A DNA stretch of 64,000 nucleotides, taken from NCBI RefSeq assembly GCF_920984735.1, contig NZ_CAKLBU010000006.1, positions 124,001 to 188,000 of the forward strand, read 5' to 3'. Positions 45,352 through 54,443 of the stretch are shown in pieces (the stretch's first letter is position 1; each line of letters starts with the position of its first letter). The translations under genes were made by a program, and so were the position numbers. The notes beneath the pieces are model-generated. The model saw only the letters and a list, made by a program, of their open reading frames with translations, did no database searches and was not told where the DNA came from. Source of the DNA: Pedobacter sp. Leaf250. GTDB lineage: Bacteria; Bacteroidota; Bacteroidia; Sphingobacteriales; Sphingobacteriaceae.

Positions 45352-45753
45352 ATGCAACAACTCAGAGAAACCCGGCGGCTCTGCAGTTATCAATACTGCG
45401 GCAATTCATTCCAGGGAAGAAGCGATAAAATCTTTTGCAGTGATCAATGCCGTAATCGTGCTAGACGTGATCAGCTAAAAGAGGAAAGATGGAATGCACC
45501 AATGTTCTACAGTAAAATCGTTGAGATCCTACAAAATAATCACAAAATACTCAAAGCGCTCTATGAGGAAAAGGACAATTCAATCATTGTCACTAATTTT
45601 CTTCTTCGGGATAGCGGATTCAACTTTGAATTTACCACCAGAGTCCTCAACACATCAAAAGGCATCTACAGATTTTGTTTTGATTATGGTTGGCTTGAGT
45701 TGGAGAACGGAAAAATACTGATTGTTGAGAATAAAAAGATGATTTTAATATGA
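45352..45753 (+). CDS. Zinc-ribbon protein of unknown function
   Basis: A 133-residue protein with an N-terminal zinc-binding motif: CSYQYCGNSFQGRSDKIFC and then SDQCRNRARRD, the Cys pairs of a short zinc ribbon seen in many small Bacteroidota proteins. A helical segment (FYSKIVEILQNNHKILKALYEEK) and a C-terminal winged-helix-like part follow. Divergent from the PRTRC operon with about 120 bp between. Probably nucleic-acid binding; function unknown. Confidence 0.68.
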   Translation: MQQLRETRRLCSYQYCGNSFQGRSDKIFCSDQCRNRARRDQLKEERWNAPMFYSKIVEILQNNHKILKALYEEKDNSIIVTNFLLRDSGFNFEFTTRVLNTSKGIYRFCFDYGWLELENGKILIVENKKMILI

Positions 45754-46453
45754 ATATAAAGTGAGAAAGCAAATCAGAGAGAAATGCTTTTCCAACATTT
45801 GATTATTGAGCTACATCAAACGGAAAACATTGTTCGAATTAATGTTTAGTTTCCGATGGTGATCTCAATACTCAACTTTTATTTTTCAAGAGCTTTTGTA
45901 GGGTAGGAAGATGAGAAACAAATCTATCTTTACAACAAATGTCAAAAGCCAACTAAATAAAAAATAAAATATCACGACATTGAGTTGATCAAAAGCTAGT
46001 CTGATGTGGTGATGGTGTCGAGAGTATTGCAACCTGCATAATAATAAATAAAAACATTTTCAGAGTATTTAATTTTGATAGTTTTTCATAAATGCCTGAT
46101 AATGGAGATTAAAAATCTCTAGTTGTCTTTTTAATTCCTTGCATGCCCGCCATCAAAGGAGTTTGCCGAGCGTTGTAAAAATGTATTTTGCAAAGTATTA
46201 GATTCAACATGCACAATAGTAACCAAGGGCATTTCAAACCTGCTGTTTTTATATTAATTTAGGCGCTTAATCTTCTGCTAGGCAGTAATGCAAAACAATT
46301 AAACCAATATTTTTATATACAAATTCACATTTTTCTTTATAGTTACATTTCGCTTTAATATTATTTTAGTAAGCTCATCCTCGAAAAGTTAACCTCACAA
46401 AAAATGTGAGAGTCTTAAAAATGATGTTGCACATATAAAAACATTATCAATAA
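45754..46453. other. 700-bp stretch without a supported gene
   Basis: AT-rich DNA with no convincing frame, repeat or terminator. Its size beside a decayed cassette suggests erosion of former element genes, but no fragment is recognisable. Confidence 0.35.
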
Positions 46454-47080
46454 TTATGATGCCTTTTTTTTAAGACGCCTTAGGCGACTTAAAGTTTCGT
46501 GCCTCATCACCAAATAGGAAGATAAATATTTATCCTGAACCCTATCAAAAAGCCCTGGATCAGCAAACATTAACCTTGAAAACCGCAACATCGCGGTTGG
46601 GAGTCTGCTGAGTAGGTTTCGTTCCGTAGCCTGTGCATGATATCGCCAGATGAATCTGTCATTAATGGCATCCATCTGTTTGTATTGATCTCTAAGCTGA
46701 TTCAAAAGTTTAATCGGCAATAGCACCAGGCAGCAATCTTCCATTGCCTGATAACACAATGCGTAATCGTTGCGCGAAAAAACATCCAGACTTGAAGCAC
46801 CGATCAGTTGGGTCTCCTGGCTAATCATCAGGGTAATATCCTTACCGGCTGCCATTGTAAATCCCCTGATTACCCCCAGGCTGATAAAAACAACATTTAA
46901 TTCCAATACATCAGCGTTCAGAAGATCCCCTTTTTTTAATTCCTGCACACGACATTTTGCAATAATTTTATTGCTCATGGCAGGAGGAATTTCGCAAATG
47001 GAAGATATAAAACGAAGAAAAAAATCAATCTTCGAAATGTTGATTTCATCAGTCTTTTTCGATTGAGCACTAATTATCAT
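46454..47080 (-). CDS. Crp/Fnr-family transcriptional regulator
   Basis: A 208-residue protein with a cyclic-nucleotide-binding fold in the N-terminal 130 residues (VRELKKG-type start, VFISLGVIRGFTM, then SRNDYALCYQAMEDCCLVLLP) and a short helix-turn-helix at the end (DKYLSSYLVMRHETLSRLRR). The typical cAMP-contact residues are not evident, as in most Bacteroidota members. Its ATG overlaps the stop of the upstream cold-shock-like gene by four bases, so the two are translationally coupled. Target unknown. Confidence 0.84.
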   Translation of the reverse strand: MIISAQSKKTDEINISKIDFFLRFISSICEIPPAMSNKIIAKCRVQELKKGDLLNADVLELNVVFISLGVIRGFTMAAGKDITLMISQETQLIGASSLDVFSRNDYALCYQAMEDCCLVLLPIKLLNQLRDQYKQMDAINDRFIWRYHAQATERNLLSRLPTAMLRFSRLMFADPGLFDRVQDKYLSSYLVMRHETLSRLRRLKKKAS

Positions 47081-47352
47081 AATGTAAAACGGCCGTTATG
47101 GCTAATAAAGTTATTGTAAATAAATAAGTTGTGGTTTTCATTTTCTTTGGGGATGGTAATAAACAGTAAAGTAATTTTGCTGACGATAAGCCCAGTGCTG
47201 CTCATCTCGATATTAAACCAGATTTGCTGGTTTAGCTTGAGCTCCAGATCTACATTGCGGTAAGAAAATTCGATCTCCTGTTCGTTGATGTCCGTGATCG
47301 TTCCTATCCCAGTGGTTCTATCTATATTAGTGATTTTGCCTAGACGAAGCAT
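47077..47352 (-). CDS. Cold-shock-domain-like small protein
   Basis: A 91-residue protein whose first 60 residues follow the OB fold of cold-shock proteins (LGKITNIDRTTGIGTITDI, then EIEFSYRNVDLELKLNQQIWFNIE), but lacking the classical RNP1 aromatic pattern KGFGFI. The last 30 residues are an added tail. It is coupled by a four-base overlap to the Crp/Fnr-type gene. RNA binding is plausible, not shown. Confidence 0.6.
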   Translation of the reverse strand: MLRLGKITNIDRTTGIGTITDINEQEIEFSYRNVDLELKLNQQIWFNIEMSSTGLIVSKITLLFITIPKENENHNLFIYNNFISHNGRFTL

Positions 47353-47390
47353 ATTCTAATCTTTTAATTAAACTTTCTGTTACTATGAAT

Positions 47391-48905
47391 CTATGGTCCC
47401 TCAGATTTAAAACCCAACTTAGCCAAGCCATTTTTAATATCAGGAATTCCCATAAACAGTTTCCAAAGCAATCCTGTACGATAATTTTCTATCATCACTA
47501 CAATTGGCCCCTGATCGATGGCTAAATGGGTTTTCGCAAACCAGTTGTGCTGTTCACTGAATCCATCAGCAAATCCATATGGTCCCCATAGTTTAGGTCC
47601 CAGATCATAATAAAAATGTTTAAGTGCCTGCATGGAATATTTTGGCGTATATGGAAATGAGGACAGCGCCGCTGTTGGTTGGATCACTCCGCGGTCATCG
47701 CTGGGACAATGAGCAACATAACCCTTAAAACTATCTCCGGCAGTTAGGCCCCAGCAATTTTCCCCATACCCTTTATATCCTTTCGGATTTTCGATACAGT
47801 AAGCACGGTTGATGAGCGTATGGTTGGTGGTCTGTTCTCCATAATCAATACCATGATCATCTTTCAGCCCAAATGGATTGATCCCAAGGTAAGTATATTG
47901 TTCAAAAAAAAGAGGCCCGCCTTTATCATATCCGTCGAGAGGTAATTTGTAACCATAATATTTTTTGCCATTTTTCCAGTCTTTACTTCCCACCCATCCA
48001 TTTTCATACACCGCCTTTGATATTCCATGATTGGGAGATGAAGCAGAAATAATGTAAGTAATAAGCGCCTCACTATAACCCAGCACAGGAAAATTCATGT
48101 TGAAATCGTTATTTACGCTCCAGTGCCAGTATAAGTTTTTGTCCTCCCCTTTTGTATGCCAATTCCAATCTGCTGCTGCCCACATTTGGTCAACCCTTTT
48201 GCGGAAATACCGTTCCTGAATCGTTTCCCCATTAAAATAGGCTTTGGCGGTAAGTAAACCCATCATCAAGTAGGAGGTTTCCACGATATCTGCCCCGTCG
48301 TCAATACGGTCAAAGGGTATTGTTTTTCCTGTTGCGCCGTTTAGGAAATGTGGATAGATACCATGATAACAATCAGCCTTGACCAGGAAGTCTACAATCT
48401 TAATCAATCTTTTCAACGCTGCATCACGGGAAATCCATTTGCGTTCAACGGCCACAACAGTGCCCATTATTCCCATTCCGGTACCGCCTACCGCACAGGC
48501 TTCCGGACCAAAAGTTCCCTTACTTAAATTGGGAACATCATTCGCCTCATTAATATAATCCCAGTAAGACTCAGCCCGAACGGTATTGTCTCTTTCTCTG
48601 GCCATACCGCTTACCGGGTGAGAAAAATGCCAGAAATACCGGAAAGTCTGCCGCTGAACGATATCAAGCAAAGCAGCGTCGCTGATATTTTTTATAATTC
48701 CCACTACCGGAATAAACTCACCTTGCGGATTTGATTTACTGCTTTGTGCAAAAGGCTTGCCTGCGATAAGCATGCCTATCAGGAAGAAAATAAATTGTTT
48801 GCATATAACGCGAACTTTAAAATCGGCAGTAAAAGTATTCTCTGGGATTGCAGGTAAGCACGGGAGTCGAAGGTAATTATCCTGGACTTCTTTTAAGCTG
48901 AACAT
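47391..48905 (-). CDS. GH144/glycoamylase-domain protein, probable endo-beta-1,2-glucanase
   Basis: A 504-residue protein. After an unusually long N-terminal stretch a signal-like hydrophobic segment ends KPFAQSS near residue 55. The catalytic part carries the PF10091 'glycoamylase' pattern: DIVQRQTFRYFWHFSHP, GTGMGIMGTVVAVER, FDRIDDGADIVETSYLMMGL, HWSVNNDFNMNFPVLGYSEAL, and ARTH-like FAKTHLAIDQGPIVVMIENY at the end. This architecture matches GH144, whose tested members from Chitinophaga and Bacteroides cut beta-1,2-glucan. Divergent from an AraC regulator. Specificity is inferred; the N-terminal start is uncertain. Confidence 0.8.
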   Translation of the reverse strand: MFSLKEVQDNYLRLPCLPAIPENTFTADFKVRVICKQFIFFLIGMLIAGKPFAQSSKSNPQGEFIPVVGIIKNISDAALLDIVQRQTFRYFWHFSHPVSGMARERDNTVRAESYWDYINEANDVPNLSKGTFGPEACAVGGTGMGIMGTVVAVERKWISRDAALKRLIKIVDFLVKADCYHGIYPHFLNGATGKTIPFDRIDDGADIVETSYLMMGLLTAKAYFNGETIQERYFRKRVDQMWAAADWNWHTKGEDKNLYWHWSVNNDFNMNFPVLGYSEALITYIISASSPNHGISKAVYENGWVGSKDWKNGKKYYGYKLPLDGYDKGGPLFFEQYTYLGINPFGLKDDHGIDYGEQTTNHTLINRAYCIENPKGYKGYGENCWGLTAGDSFKGYVAHCPSDDRGVIQPTAALSSFPYTPKYSMQALKHFYYDLGPKLWGPYGFADGFSEQHNWFAKTHLAIDQGPIVVMIENYRTGLLWKLFMGIPDIKNGLAKLGFKSEGP

Positions 48906-48960
48906 GTGAATATATTTGGTGTGGGTAATATCAAAAAAGATTAGAGATTCGACTACATTT

Positions 48961-48994
48961 ATTATGATAAAAACTGGTACTTTTATATCATAAT
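48961..48994. promoter_or_regulatory. Inverted repeat between the GH144-type and AraC genes
   Basis: Arms attatgata and tatcataat (9 bp) are separated by 16 bp, 36 bp before the AraC ATG and 56 bp before the glucanase start. A candidate operator; the binding protein is inferred from position. Confidence 0.4.
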
Positions 48995-49029
48995 ATGAAA
49001 TAAAGATTCCTTAGCGTACTGTCCCGACA

Positions 49030-49896
49030 ATGAAACCTGCATTAGAATATCTCCCATCAGAACCCAACGCATCCTTTGTAAGCCGGAAATTTGAATATGA
49101 CTATTTTCCGACCCCATGGCATTTCCATCCAGAATATGAAATTGTACTGGTTACCGAAAGTACAGGCAAGCGTGTAATTGGAAATCAAATCAGTCGGTTT
49201 GAACCTGGAGATCTGGCATTGCTAGGTCCTTATCTGCCACATACTTATCAAAATGATGAGATCTATCATCAATCAAACAAAGCATTGAGGGCGAGCTCAA
49301 TTGTCGTACATTTTCGCGATTCCTCCTTTGGGGAAGGTTTTTTATCACTCCCTGAAACATACAGGATACAGACCTTGCTAAAAAATTCAGTAAGGGGAAT
49401 TAATGTAAGGGGAATTGAAAAGCAAAAGGTGAGTATCATTCTCCATGAGTTAATCCACATGAACGGGCTCGGCAAATGGCTTAAACTTGTTGAAATTTTA
49501 GATTTAATATCCAGAATCCCGAGTCAGGATTACATCTGCAGCCAGGCTCTGGTTGGACAAAACCAAAAAGAGTCCCATCGCATGAACCACATCATAAATT
49601 TTGTTCTGGAGAACTTCAGAAACGAGATATCAGTTCCTGCCTTAGCAAAATCAACAGGAATGTCGACCACTTCATTTTCCAGATATTTTAGCAACCGCAC
49701 CCGAAAACCTTTCACCGCATTTGTCAACGAGGTCAGACTAAACCATGTTTCAAAATTGCTCATGGAAACCACAATGAGTATCACTGAAATCTGGCTAGAT
49801 TCCGGGTTCAACAGCTTATCAAACTTTAACAGACAATTCAAAACCATGTATGGTTATAACCCGCTTACCTTTCGTAAGCAATTTCAGGTATCTTAA
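49030..49896 (+). CDS. AraC-family transcriptional regulator with cupin sensor
   Basis: A 288-residue protein with an N-terminal cupin domain (WHFHPEYEIVLVTESTGKRVIG, then GDLALLGPYLPHTY) and C-terminal paired helix-turn-helices (VPALAKSTGMSTTSFSRYFSNRTRKPFTAFV, then MSITEIWLDSGFNSLSNFNRQFKTMYG). Divergent from the GH144-type gene over 124 bp with an inverted repeat, so it likely regulates that gene in response to its sugar. It is similar in layout to the AraC at 60104. Confidence 0.88.
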   Translation: MKPALEYLPSEPNASFVSRKFEYDYFPTPWHFHPEYEIVLVTESTGKRVIGNQISRFEPGDLALLGPYLPHTYQNDEIYHQSNKALRASSIVVHFRDSSFGEGFLSLPETYRIQTLLKNSVRGINVRGIEKQKVSIILHELIHMNGLGKWLKLVEILDLISRIPSQDYICSQALVGQNQKESHRMNHIINFVLENFRNEISVPALAKSTGMSTTSFSRYFSNRTRKPFTAFVNEVRLNHVSKLLMETTMSITEIWLDSGFNSLSNFNRQFKTMYGYNPLTFRKQFQVS

Positions 49897-50212
49897 TCAG
49901 AACTTCAATTTTATAGATCCTATATCAGATCTATAATCTGCTATTCTAATTAAAACATCTAGCTGTCCTTCAATCAGCAGCTTTCAAAAATTCTTGGACT
50001 AACGTCTTTGCAGAATGAAATCAGTTGTCGGATTGAAATGTCCCATCAAAATCAATTGTAAAAAACGTGTTAATAAGCCTTGAATTAATACGGAAAGTAA
50101 GGTATAATTTTCAAATAAAATTTAAATTTTCGACTTTGTACAGATAACTGATATTTTGAAGTGGCTCACAAAGTCATCAATATCTTATTTCTAACCATCA
50201 TCGTTCATTATT
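49897..50212. other. Intergenic region with a weak hairpin after the AraC gene
   Basis: The bases ttatagatc and gatctataa (49911-49919 and 49928-49936) form a 9-bp stem 14 bp after the AraC stop, possibly a weak terminator; it is AT-rich and lacks a clear T-tract. The rest shows nothing coding. Confidence 0.35.
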
Positions 50213-50494
50213 ATGATATTGGATGCAGAAGAATATTTAAAAAGGTTAATCCTTTTGAAATGCGAAATTGATTCCATTTCACTTAAAGACTTTAGAGTGA
50301 TTTCCGAAAAAATATTTATTCAGGATCAAAATTATCTATCAGAAAATACAATCAAAAAGTTCTTTGGTATCACTGACGATAAGGCTACCTTTTCATCATT
50401 TGTCTACAATAGTCTTTCCCTGTTTGTCGGCTTTGAAAGTTATGAAGAATACGAAAAGCATTTTCAAATCATCTCATCTAAAGATGAAAGGTGA
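50213..50494 (+). CDS. Small HTH-like protein of unknown function
   Basis: A 93-residue protein, mostly helical. It has LSENTIKKFFGITDD followed by FVYNSLSLFVGFESYEEYEKHF, a pattern I recognise from small Bacteroidota proteins with a helix-turn-helix-like 'LSEnTLKRfFG ... Lc.fvGf' module. Function unknown. It stands alone in the island between two 300-bp gaps. Confidence 0.6.
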   Translation: MILDAEEYLKRLILLKCEIDSISLKDFRVISEKIFIQDQNYLSENTIKKFFGITDDKATFSSFVYNSLSLFVGFESYEEYEKHFQIISSKDER

Positions 50495-50747
50495 TGAAAT
50501 CTTTAAAACAAATTTACGTTGATCCCAAGTAAATATCATTTAAAATGGTAATAACGTTAAAATAGCAGTTCAGCGATAGATTTGCAGGTTAAAATAAGGT
50601 TTTTAAAAAATCAAAGAGTGAATTATAATTTCCATATAAGTTATAACAGCAATAAAACTAGAAGCTATTTTAGTACAGGATAGTTGTTTTGATATTCTCT
50701 TAATACTTTTTGAGTATAGAAACAAAATGATTCAGTTTATTTAAAAC
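50495..50747. other. AT-rich gap before a hairpin terminator
   Basis: Roughly 250 bp without coding character. Confidence 0.3.
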
Positions 50748-50785
50748 AATCATGCCCCAGCCCGAATCCGGACTGGGGCATGATT
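50748..50785. terminator. Strong hairpin between convergent small genes
   Basis: The 13-base arms aatcatgccccag and ctggggcatgatt are exact complements, with a further short GC pairing inside the loop. The hairpin lies 24 bp after the stop of the H1-like gene and between convergent genes, so it probably ends transcription, mainly leftward, although no long T-run follows. Confidence 0.6.
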
Positions 50786-50808
50786 CCCAAAACAGTAATC
50801 TGAACTGA

Positions 50809-50985
50809 TTACTTCGTATTTTTCTTTTCTGTTACCTCGGCTCTTATTTCCTGAGCTAGGTTTTTCAGGTCCTGCATACCTTTACGAACACGTGTTCCGG
50901 CTGCAGCATTTCCTGCATTGTAAAATTTTTCAGCATCAGCCTCAACTGAAGCCACAAGCTCTTTAATTTTTGCAAATTTTTCCAT
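50809..50985 (-). CDS. Histone H1-like (Hc1-type) small protein
   Basis: A 58-residue lysine-rich protein: MEKFAKIKELVASVEADAEK, then FYNAGNAAAGTRVRKGMQDL and a tail ending EVTEKKNTK. This is the core of the bacterial histone-H1-like (Hc1) family frequent in Bacteroidota, which binds DNA and may compact it. The frame is shorter than 60 codons and easy to miss. It is followed by a strong hairpin and preceded by 124 bp to the next gene on the same strand. Confidence 0.8.
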   Translation of the reverse strand: MEKFAKIKELVASVEADAEKFYNAGNAAAGTRVRKGMQDLKNLAQEIRAEVTEKKNTK

Positions 50986-51109
50986 AATAAATTAATGTTT
51001 AAGCGGCAAATATATTTGAATCCCCCAAAACCGCAAAAATCCAGACGTAACAAAGCAAGGGGCAAATGCCCCCTGCTAAGCCTCAACAATACTAAAACTT
51101 AAACAAAGG

Positions 51110-51661
51110 CTATTTGCCCCTGCCCTTTTTTACTTCCATTACCACTTCTGGTTCCTGAATAACTGCCTCACTTGCTACCTCCTTTTGATCAACAGCCTTA
51201 CTGTAGACTGACTTCATACCCGCATCATAAAAATCCAAAGTCTTGAACTGAGGATTTGCGGCTACATAACCTTTGGTTTCCCTGCCATCCTTAGAAAAGG
51301 AAACTTCATGAACATTACCACGTTGCAAAGACTTCATTAACTGATCTTTAAACCCAGGTTTTTCTAAATCTGAGATCATGAAACGATCAATGGTTGCCGA
51401 AAGATCAAAACCATACCTTTCGCCAAAATTTTTCATGGCAAATTTTCCATCTACCTTTTCAGCAAAGTCTAGTTTGAGCCATAGATTCGCTTTTTCACCA
51501 CTCTTGAGTACCACATCTTTATTAACTGAACGATCAGATAGCAGGTTAAAAGATTCTTTGGCCGTAACACCCTCACCCTTATTGATGTAAAAAACCTGTG
51601 AAACAGGATCAACACCACCCGCTTTTTGCAAAGTCGCTTCAAAATTGTTAAAGAAATACAT
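51110..51661 (-). CDS. Unknown protein, conjugative-element type
   Basis: A 183-residue acidic/basic mixed protein: FEATLQKAGGVDPVSQVFYI, then FGERYGFDLSATIDRFMIS, LMKSLQRGNVHEVSFSKDG and AANPQFKTLDFYDAGMKSVYS. The combination of a 'RYGFDL' helix and 'ANPQFKTL.FYD.GMK' recalls accessory proteins of Bacteroidota plasmids and conjugative transposons, but I cannot name a family. The tail is rich in Glu, Val and Lys. Together with the neighbouring H1-like gene it supports an element origin of this stretch. Confidence 0.55.
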   Translation of the reverse strand: MYFFNNFEATLQKAGGVDPVSQVFYINKGEGVTAKESFNLLSDRSVNKDVVLKSGEKANLWLKLDFAEKVDGKFAMKNFGERYGFDLSATIDRFMISDLEKPGFKDQLMKSLQRGNVHEVSFSKDGRETKGYVAANPQFKTLDFYDAGMKSVYSKAVDQKEVASEAVIQEPEVVMEVKKGRGK

Positions 51662-52322
51662 ATCGATTCATACAAACCGGGCTCCCGCCTGCCCCTGCGC
51701 TTTCGTCGTATTGAAATCATCTCAACTTCGCAGGATTTTCCGCTCCTCGCAGAATAATGTTTCATTCCCAAATGTCAAAGATCCTGACGGTCACAGTATG
51801 AGCAGCTTATTATGCGATTAGAAAGACCCATCTCTACTTAGCAGCTAAATCAACTAACTAAGTTTCTTGGAACAAACCTATTCAGGAAGCCATGGATATG
51901 AAATTTTTGGACTGAAGTGGGCTAAATCGGACAGTATATGAGCTGAATATGAGCCTAGATCATCACATAATCAGAAAATAAATATCCCCTCATCCAGCGG
52001 CGAAAGCACTATTACTTTATTATTTATCCATTTAAAGAGAGAAAACATGGTTATCAAACCGTGACTGAAGAAAATCGCTGAATCAATAGAATAAGCTGAC
52101 AGGCGTCAGCGGGACAATAAAGAAAAGGCCTCAAACCACACCATCTTTCAAACCCCATACGCATACCAAAAGAAGTTGCATGAATTGTAAATTGCCCGAA
52201 CAAAACATTCAGGATGTAATAAGTTCAGATATATATCCGGAAAATAATTGTATACCTGCAAGATTGTTAATTTGGAAATACGGAAATAGCTGAAGTATTA
52301 TTCCTGTTAGTTTACAGCAAAG
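51662..52322. other. 660-bp stretch without a supported gene
   Basis: No frame of convincing length or composition and no strong hairpin. The short frames present lack starts or domains. Possibly an eroded part of the island. Confidence 0.35.
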
Positions 52323-52832
52323 TTAATATCGAAGTTTCTGAGTGCCGAACATTTCAAATTCCCTTTCAAATCCACTATCATATACCTTAAAATGAATCGG
52401 CCATGAATCTTCAATCAATTCAGAAATAAAAGAGCGGAACATCTTTTCAAAGCGTTCAAAATTACTTCCCGCAATGGTCACCACGAGATATTCGCTATCA
52501 GTTTGCATAATTACTTCTTCCACATATTCTTCCCAATGCTCTTTAATCCGGTAAGGCAATGAGTTGAAATGTTGCCGATCAATGAAATCGCCAATCTTTA
52601 CCAATTCATGTTTACTGAGATTACCTGCACTATCTTCTAACCATTTCCCATCTTTCTTCTTAAGTGAGCCTAGAAGAAAGCCGTCGCAAAGTACATTCCA
52701 TACCTCAGATCTTGAAAAACGCACTAACTGATACGCCTCAAGACCTTCTCCTTCACCAATAAAATAATCGAGTAGTATCATATTTGAATTGGCCACCTGT
52801 TGGGGTTCAAAAGATTTAGGATTAAGTTCCAT
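52323..52832 (-). CDS. Protein of unknown function
   Basis: A 169-residue, acidic, soluble protein: MILLDYFIGEGEGLEAYQLV, then RSEVWNVLCDGFLLGSLKK, HFNSLPYRIKEHWEEYVEEV and WPIHFKVYDSGFEREFEMFG. No signal peptide, membrane helix or recognisable motif. Length, composition and a clear start support a real gene. No operon partner. Confidence 0.6.
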   Translation of the reverse strand: MELNPKSFEPQQVANSNMILLDYFIGEGEGLEAYQLVRFSRSEVWNVLCDGFLLGSLKKKDGKWLEDSAGNLSKHELVKIGDFIDRQHFNSLPYRIKEHWEEYVEEVIMQTDSEYLVVTIAGSNFERFEKMFRSFISELIEDSWPIHFKVYDSGFEREFEMFGTQKLRY

Positions 52833-53132
52833 ATTTTATATTAATGCACATTTTTATTGCTTCCCGTCACTTTGATAACCAGCTAAAGTGATCCATGGTT
52901 TTCCAAATTAATTATAATGAATATAAATGCTTAAATGCATTTCGTATGGACATAATAGGTGCAATTCATACCAATACCATATTGTCAGCAAGCCATCACT
53001 GATGGGCAGATCAAAACCTAAAAACCTGACTTTTTTAGTAGAAATGTCAGAATAAAGAAATATTGGTTGCCAGTTAGTTATATTTATTATTTCTGGAGTC
53101 ATTTTTGAACCTACCCTTCCAAAGCATCCTAT
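52833..53132. other. Intergenic region, 300 bp
   Basis: It contains a reverse-strand frame of 64 codons (52908-53102) with no domain or start support. Nothing else stands out. Confidence 0.3.
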
Positions 53133-53303
53133 ATGAAAAAATTCATCCCAGTATTATTTGCCGCCACAATTTCCATCATTGCCATATTTTCTTCTTTTAA
53201 CCTTGCTGTCCCAGAACTTGGGATTTCCACAGCTATATTAAGCTGGATGACCTGTTTGTGGATTGTTTCAGCCAAAAATGACCAGGATAGATGTCTATCT
53301 TAA
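53133..53303 (+). CDS. Short two-helix membrane peptide
   Basis: A 56-codon frame starting MKKFIPVLFAATISIIAIF, with a second hydrophobic segment (ISTAILSWMTCLWIV) and a polar tail (SAKNDQDRCLS). A Lys-rich start and two hydrophobic stretches fit a small inner-membrane protein. No family recognised. Gene status is uncertain because it is short and isolated. Confidence 0.4.
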   Translation: MKKFIPVLFAATISIIAIFSSFNLAVPELGISTAILSWMTCLWIVSAKNDQDRCLS

Positions 53304-53674
53304 AGTGCACATATCCATAATTCAACAATTAATAGAACAGAGATCAACCTGCTCCCTGATTGGCCTAAACTGGTTGCTTAGCAAATTGTCTAAAACTAAC
53401 GTTTTTATAAACCAAAATCCTCCACTACCATTATTAATATATACCTGAAGCGGTAATCGAGTTCTATCATTATCATGTTGAGTTCCCAAATAAAAATCCT
53501 TGGCGAAGACATCGATAGTTTCCTTTAACAATTTCTTGATTTTAAAATCGTGTAATACTTTTTAAATTTCAAGATAGTACAGCAGCCTAAAAATGAATAT
53601 ATGACCAAATGGCAAAAATTTATTACCTTAACTTTTAGGAATTTATCTCCGCTTCAGTTATAATTGATATCGCT
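53304..53674. other. Intergenic region before the methyltransferase gene
   Basis: A 370-bp AT-rich stretch; overlapping short frames on both strands (about 61-69 codons) have no domain support. Confidence 0.3.
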
Positions 53675-54385
53675 ATGAACGTCACATCCCTAGTACTTCC
53701 ATTTTGCTTATTGATAGCTGTCCAAATGACAAGGGCTCAGGAGCAGTCTCCATACACTTACAAGAAACCATCCTCCAACGGTACCGGTAAAGTTTATATG
53801 GGAAGAGAGATCGCCCATGTAATGAGCTTTGAGGGTCTTGACTGGTTAGAAAGAAATAGCCGCGAAAAAGAAGAAAATACCAATTTGGCACTCGCATCCC
53901 TACCATTGTCAGACAATAGCATTGTAGCTGATATTGGCGCGGGATCCGGCTTTTACACTTCAAAAATTGCCAAGCTGATCCCAAACGGCAAGATCTACGC
54001 TGTAGAGATCCAGGACGATGCTATCACTTACCTCAAAAAAATAGCAACCAATGACCGCCTATCCAATATGGAAGTAATCAAGGGTACCGAACAATCACCA
54101 AATCTACCAGCCAACTCCATAGATCTGGCATTTATGGTGGATGTCTATCATGAACTGCAATACCCCGCAGCTTACCTGACCGCCTTAAAAAAAGCACTTA
54201 AGCCCAATGGCCAGCTACTATTATTAGAATACAAAGCGGAAGATCCCAAAGTAGCCATCAAACCTGAACACAAAATGAGCGTTAAGCAAGCAAAGAAAGA
54301 ACTCTTGGCCAATGGCTTTAAGCTAATCAAGAATGCCACTTTTTTACCGCTACAGCATTTTCTGCTATTTAAAAAAACTGACTAA
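53675..54385 (+). CDS. Class I SAM-dependent methyltransferase with signal peptide
   Basis: A 236-residue protein. The first 21 residues look like a signal peptide (LVLPFCLLIAVQMTRAQ). The mature part has the Rossmann SAM site: VADIGAGSGFYTSKIAKL (motif I), KIYAVEIQDDAI (acidic end of strand 2), then SIDLAFMVDVYHEL and LKPNGQLLLLEYKAED. Methyltransferases with secretion signals recur in Bacteroidota and Planctomycetes, though SAM is not expected in the periplasm. Substrate unknown. Stands alone, convergent with the NIPSNAP gene. Confidence 0.8.
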   Translation: MNVTSLVLPFCLLIAVQMTRAQEQSPYTYKKPSSNGTGKVYMGREIAHVMSFEGLDWLERNSREKEENTNLALASLPLSDNSIVADIGAGSGFYTSKIAKLIPNGKIYAVEIQDDAITYLKKIATNDRLSNMEVIKGTEQSPNLPANSIDLAFMVDVYHELQYPAAYLTALKKALKPNGQLLLLEYKAEDPKVAIKPEHKMSVKQAKKELLANGFKLIKNATFLPLQHFLLFKKTD

Positions 54386-54443
54386 ATGCAGTCCTTGTTT
54401 TATTTAAGGATAGATAATCCTTACCAGGATGACATGGGAAAAC

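Noticed and set aside
52908..53102. Reverse-strand frame of 64 codons
   Set aside because: No domain or start support; lies in an AT-rich gap.
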